Below, piece by piece: positions 61,308 to 64,000 of a stretch of DNA of 64,000 nucleotides. The position numbers and the translations under genes were made by a program. This stretch comes from Bacteroidota bacterium (GTDB lineage: Bacteria; Bacteroidota; Bacteroidia; Flavobacteriales; Weeksellaceae), in assembly GCA_023422635.1 (NCBI GenBank), contig JAFAGO010000045.1:1-64000 (forward strand), written 5' to 3'. Positions within the stretch are counted from its first letter, which is position 1. Each line of letters starts with the position of its first letter. The notes beneath the pieces are model-generated. The model did not search any database, was not told where the DNA came from, and worked only from the letters and a program-made list of their open reading frames with translations.

Positions 61308-63203
61308 ATGAATTATATTTCCGCAGAAAACCTTACCAAATCGTACGGAATTAAAACGCTTTTCGAAAACATAACCTTCCACATTAACGAAGGCGACAAA
61401 ATTGCAATTGTTGCCAAAAATGGAAGCGGGAAATCTACCCTTTTAAAAATTTTAATGGGAAAAGAAATTGCGGATTCCGGAACGGTGATCGTTAACAAAG
61501 ATATTCAAGTGGTTTTGTTTGATCAGGAAATTGAATTCAATCCTCAACTTTCGGTTGAAGAATTCATGATGACTTTAGATTCCGCCCCGATAAAAGCATT
61601 AAAGCAATATCATCAAAGTTTGATTTCGCAGAACTCCGACGAAATGGAGAAAGCCATCAATGAAATGGAAGCTCAAAAAGCGTGGGATTTAGAGAATGAA
61701 ATGAAACAAATTCTTTCTCAACTGAAAATTACCGATGTAACCTTAAAAATGGGAACGCTTTCGGGTGGACAAATAAAGAGAGTTGCTTTAGCAAAACTTC
61801 TTACCGAAACCCGTGCAGAACATCGCCACACCCTTTTAATAATGGACGAGCCAACCAACCATTTGGATGTGGAAATGGTAGAATGGTTGGAAAATTATTT
61901 AAGTAAAGCCAAAATCACACTTCTTCTGGTAACGCACGATCGCTATTTTTTGGATTCCGTTTGCGACATTATTTGGGAAATGGAAGACCAAACGCTGTAC
62001 ACGCACAACGGCAGTTACGCAACGTATCTGGAAAATAAAATGATTCGTGAAGAAAATCTAAATGCAACAATCGACAAAGCCAATAACCTTTATAGAAAGG
62101 AATTGGAATGGATGCGTAGACAACCGAAAGCCAGAACTACAAAATCGAAATCTAGAATTGACGCCTTTTACGACACTGAAAAAGTAGCCAAAACCAACAC
62201 CAAAAAAGAATCTTTGGAATTGGATTTTGAGATGAAACGATTAGGAAACAAAATTTTAGAACTTAAAAATATCCATAAAAGTTATGGTAGCAACGTTCTT
62301 TTGAAAGATTTCTCCTATCAATTTCAACGGGGCGAAAAAGTTGGAATTATTGGTAAAAACGGCGCTGGAAAATCAACGTTATTAAATATCATTCAAGGTT
62401 TTGAACCGAAAGATTCTGGAGAAATTGAAACGGGAGAAACCATCAGGTTCGGTTATTTTTCTCAGAAAGGATTACAATTTAAAGAAGACGAACGCGTAAT
62501 TGATTTTATAAAAGAAATCTCTGAAAATTTTCCTTTAGCAAATGGAAGAACTATTTCTGCATCGCAATTTTTGAGGTTATTTTTATTTGATGATCAAACG
62601 CAATATTCGCCAATTTCAAAATTATCTGGCGGCGAAAAGCGAAGATTACACTTAATGTATGTGCTGTATCAAAATCCGAATTTCTTAATTTTTGATGAGC
62701 CGACCAACGATTTAGACCTTCCCACGTTAACGGTTTTGGAAAACTTTCTATTGAATTTTCAAGGAAGTTTAATTATAGTTTCGCACGATCGCTACTTTAT
62801 GGATCGCATTGTAGATCACGTTTTAGCTTTCGAAGGCGATGGAAAAATTAAAGATTTTATCGGAAACTTTTCTGAATATCGAGAAAGTCAAAAACTAGAA
62901 AAATCGGAAGACCGAAGTCAGAAAACAGAAGACAAAAGTAATGTTAGTAAAGATCCGAACGTTGAACCTCAAAATTCAGTGAAACCCAAAAGAAAACTTT
63001 CTTTCAAGGAACAACGCGAAATGGAGACCATCGAAAAGCAAATGCCCGAACTAGAAAAGCAACGCAACGAAATTCTTGGCCAATTAAACAACCAAACCGA
63101 TTACGAAAAAATTGCAACATTATCTGCTGAACTAGAACGTATTTCAACAACATTAGAAGAAAACGAAATGCGTTGGCTAGAGCTTCAAGAAATGATTTCG
63201 TAA
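61308..63203 (+). CDS. Uup-type ABC-F ATPase
   Basis: A 631-residue ABC-F protein with two ABC domains and no membrane part. First domain: Walker A AKNGSGKST, signature LSGGQIKRVALAKLL, Walker B LLIMDEPTNHLDVE. Second: GKNGAGKST, LSGGEKRRLHLMYVL, FLIFDEPTNDLDLP. Between them is the P-site tRNA-interaction linker (about 230-320, RRQPKARTTKSKSRI). The tail (about 560-631), after a charged low-complexity linker, is a coiled coil of the Uup C-terminal type. It acts on ribosomes or stalled complexes. Monocistronic. Confidence 0.93.
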   Translation: MNYISAENLTKSYGIKTLFENITFHINEGDKIAIVAKNGSGKSTLLKILMGKEIADSGTVIVNKDIQVVLFDQEIEFNPQLSVEEFMMTLDSAPIKALKQYHQSLISQNSDEMEKAINEMEAQKAWDLENEMKQILSQLKITDVTLKMGTLSGGQIKRVALAKLLTETRAEHRHTLLIMDEPTNHLDVEMVEWLENYLSKAKITLLLVTHDRYFLDSVCDIIWEMEDQTLYTHNGSYATYLENKMIREENLNATIDKANNLYRKELEWMRRQPKARTTKSKSRIDAFYDTEKVAKTNTKKESLELDFEMKRLGNKILELKNIHKSYGSNVLLKDFSYQFQRGEKVGIIGKNGAGKSTLLNIIQGFEPKDSGEIETGETIRFGYFSQKGLQFKEDERVIDFIKEISENFPLANGRTISASQFLRLFLFDDQTQYSPISKLSGGEKRRLHLMYVLYQNPNFLIFDEPTNDLDLPTLTVLENFLLNFQGSLIIVSHDRYFMDRIVDHVLAFEGDGKIKDFIGNFSEYRESQKLEKSEDRSQKTEDKSNVSKDPNVEPQNSVKPKRKLSFKEQREMETIEKQMPELEKQRNEILGQLNNQTDYEKIATLSAELERISTTLEENEMRWLELQEMIS

Positions 63204-63208
63204 ACAAG

Positions 63209-63240
63209 AAAAACCCCGAATCATTTCTGAAACGGGATTC
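63209..63240 (-). terminator. Terminator of the peroxiredoxin gene
   Basis: On the minus strand AATCCCG pairs with CGGGGTT around a 12-nt loop, then a T-run. It lies about 30 bp past the stop. Confidence 0.65.
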
Positions 63241-63268
63241 TCTTGATATGGAATTTAGAAATTAGTTT

Positions 63269-63904
63269 TTATTTATTCGGCTGTGGCGTGTACCGTAAAT
63301 ACGGTTTAATTTCTTTCACGCCTTTTGGGAAAATTTTTCTTGCATCTTCGGTAGAAATTGTTGGCGGCACAATTACATCATCACCATCTTCCCAATTTAC
63401 TGGTGTGGCAATTTTTTCCGCATCCGCTAATTGAAGCGCATCTAGCACACGAAGAATTTCGTTAAAATTTCTTCCTGTCGATGCAGGATACGTAATAATG
63501 AGTCGCACTTTTTTATCCGGATCAATAATCAATACCGAGCGAACGGTTGCCGTAGCAGAAGCATTTGGATGAATAAAATCGTACAAATCCGAAACCTTTT
63601 TATCTAGATCTGCGATAATAGGAAATTCCACCGAAGTCCCTTGCGTTTCGTTAATATCATTTATCCATCCTTTATGATGTTCTGCACTATCAACGCTTAA
63701 CGCCAAAACTTTTGTATTTCTTTTATCAAATTCAGGTTTCAATTTGGCGGTGTACCCAAGTTCCGTAGTACACACTGGCGTATAATCCGCAGGATGTGAA
63801 AACAAAATCCCCCAAGAATTGCCTAAATAATTGTAGAAATCAATTTCTCCTGCGGAGGTTTCAGCGTGAAAATCTGGAGCAACATCTCCTAACTTTATAG
63901 ACAT
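63269..63904 (-). CDS. 1-Cys (Prx6-type) peroxiredoxin
   Basis: A 211-residue peroxiredoxin. The peroxidatic Cys45 is in HPADYTPVCTTELG, with the usual Thr42/Pro43. No other Cys occurs in the protein, so it is a 1-Cys enzyme of the Prx6 subfamily that must be reduced by an outside thiol. The C-terminal extension (PVNWEDGDDVIVPPTI, FPKGVKEIKPYLRYTPQP) is typical of Prx6. It reduces peroxides in the cytoplasm. The promoter immediately upstream carries an operator over its -7 box, so expression is probably regulated. Its neighbour upstream is outside the window. Confidence 0.95.
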   Translation of the reverse strand: MSIKLGDVAPDFHAETSAGEIDFYNYLGNSWGILFSHPADYTPVCTTELGYTAKLKPEFDKRNTKVLALSVDSAEHHKGWINDINETQGTSVEFPIIADLDKKVSDLYDFIHPNASATATVRSVLIIDPDKKVRLIITYPASTGRNFNEILRVLDALQLADAEKIATPVNWEDGDDVIVPPTISTEDARKIFPKGVKEIKPYLRYTPQPNK

Positions 63905-63928
63905 AACATTTATTTTTTAAAGATTATT

Positions 63929-63966
63929 AGTCTACAAATTTAGTAGACTTTAATGAATTATACAAA
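63929..63966 (-). promoter_or_regulatory. Peroxiredoxin promoter with operator on the -7 box
   Basis: On the minus strand: TTTG (63963-63966), a 20-bp spacer, TAAATTTG (63935-63942), a full consensus promoter. A perfect 7-bp inverted repeat, AGTCTAC-N7-GTAGACT (63929-63949), is centred on the -7 box. Transcription should begin about 25 bp before the ATG. A repressor bound here would block RNA polymerase. The regulator is unknown. Confidence 0.75.
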
Positions 63967-64000
63967 TTATTTTTTAAATTATATAAATCGCAAAAAAAAT

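Overview
The window looks like the core chromosome of a member of the Bacteroidota, most probably a Flavobacteriia species of the Chryseobacterium/Weeksellaceae type. The reasons are AT-rich DNA, promoters of the TTTG-N20-TAnnTTTG type, weak or absent Shine-Dalgarno sites, a type IX secretion (type B) sorting domain on a 1416-residue adhesin-like protein, gldD beside mutY, a bacillithiol-reductase (YpdA) homologue, GlnRS rather than the amidotransferase route, and a mevalonate-type HMG-CoA synthase. The genus is inferred, not proven. I see no prophage, CRISPR array, insertion sequence or complete mobile element.

Layout. 1-1.1 kb: tRNA-Leu(CAA) with its terminator and a metallo-beta-lactamase-fold hydrolase. 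1.1-9.2 kb: an unrecognised 479-residue protein, then a leftward efflux cluster (TolC, membrane-fusion protein, ABC ATPase, MacB-type permease) followed by a LytS/LytTR two-component pair with its own promoter. 9.5-14.1 kb: a GAF-domain protein related to free-methionine-sulfoxide reductase, a BtuF-like protein without a signal peptide, and a three-gene set of transglutaminase-like protein, alpha-E protein and circularly permuted ATP-grasp, a known but functionally unsolved peptide-ligase-like association. 14.3-24.2 kb: MgtE, rpsO, an exported C1 peptidase, a heptad-repeat membrane protein, pnp, fhs and a nitronate-monooxygenase-like flavoprotein. 24.2-30.1 kb: a leftward, probably co-transcribed series mutY-gldD-pfkB-type kinase-two periplasmic parvulins. 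30.3-39.3 kb: glnS, an MFS transporter, YpdA, a small lipoprotein and the giant secreted repeat protein. 39.4-49.3 kb: CbpM/CbpA, VanZ, HMG-CoA synthase, an M1 aminopeptidase, a pentapeptide-repeat protein, thyA, a GreA-like protein, a secreted protein with a roughly 22-residue repeat, and a DUF72 gene interrupted by an in-frame stop. 49.4-52.3 kb: nrdB-nrdA, both without an ATP-cone. 52.7-57.3 kb: a second MacAB-like set (ATPase, two permeases, fusion protein). 57.4-64 kb: a hypothetical membrane protein, an HD hydrolase, an alpha/beta hydrolase, a GH25 lysozyme, a 5'(3')-nucleotidase, a Uup-type ABC-F ATPase and a 1-Cys peroxiredoxin with a clear promoter/operator.

The genes are mostly housekeeping and cell-envelope functions: RNA turnover and translation (rpsO, pnp, glnS, ABC-F), one-carbon and nucleotide supply (fhs, thyA, nrdAB, nucleotidase), outer-membrane and secreted-protein biogenesis (SurA-like proteins, GldD, T9SS substrate), and efflux. 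The most promising points for follow-up are non-coding: two copies of a structured intergenic element in opposite orientations, an operator lying exactly over the peroxiredoxin -7 box, and a perfect 18-bp palindrome before the second efflux operon. Among proteins, the candidates are the ATP-grasp/alpha-E/transglutaminase set with its glutamine-tract tail, the RNR without an allosteric cone, and the 22-residue repeat protein.
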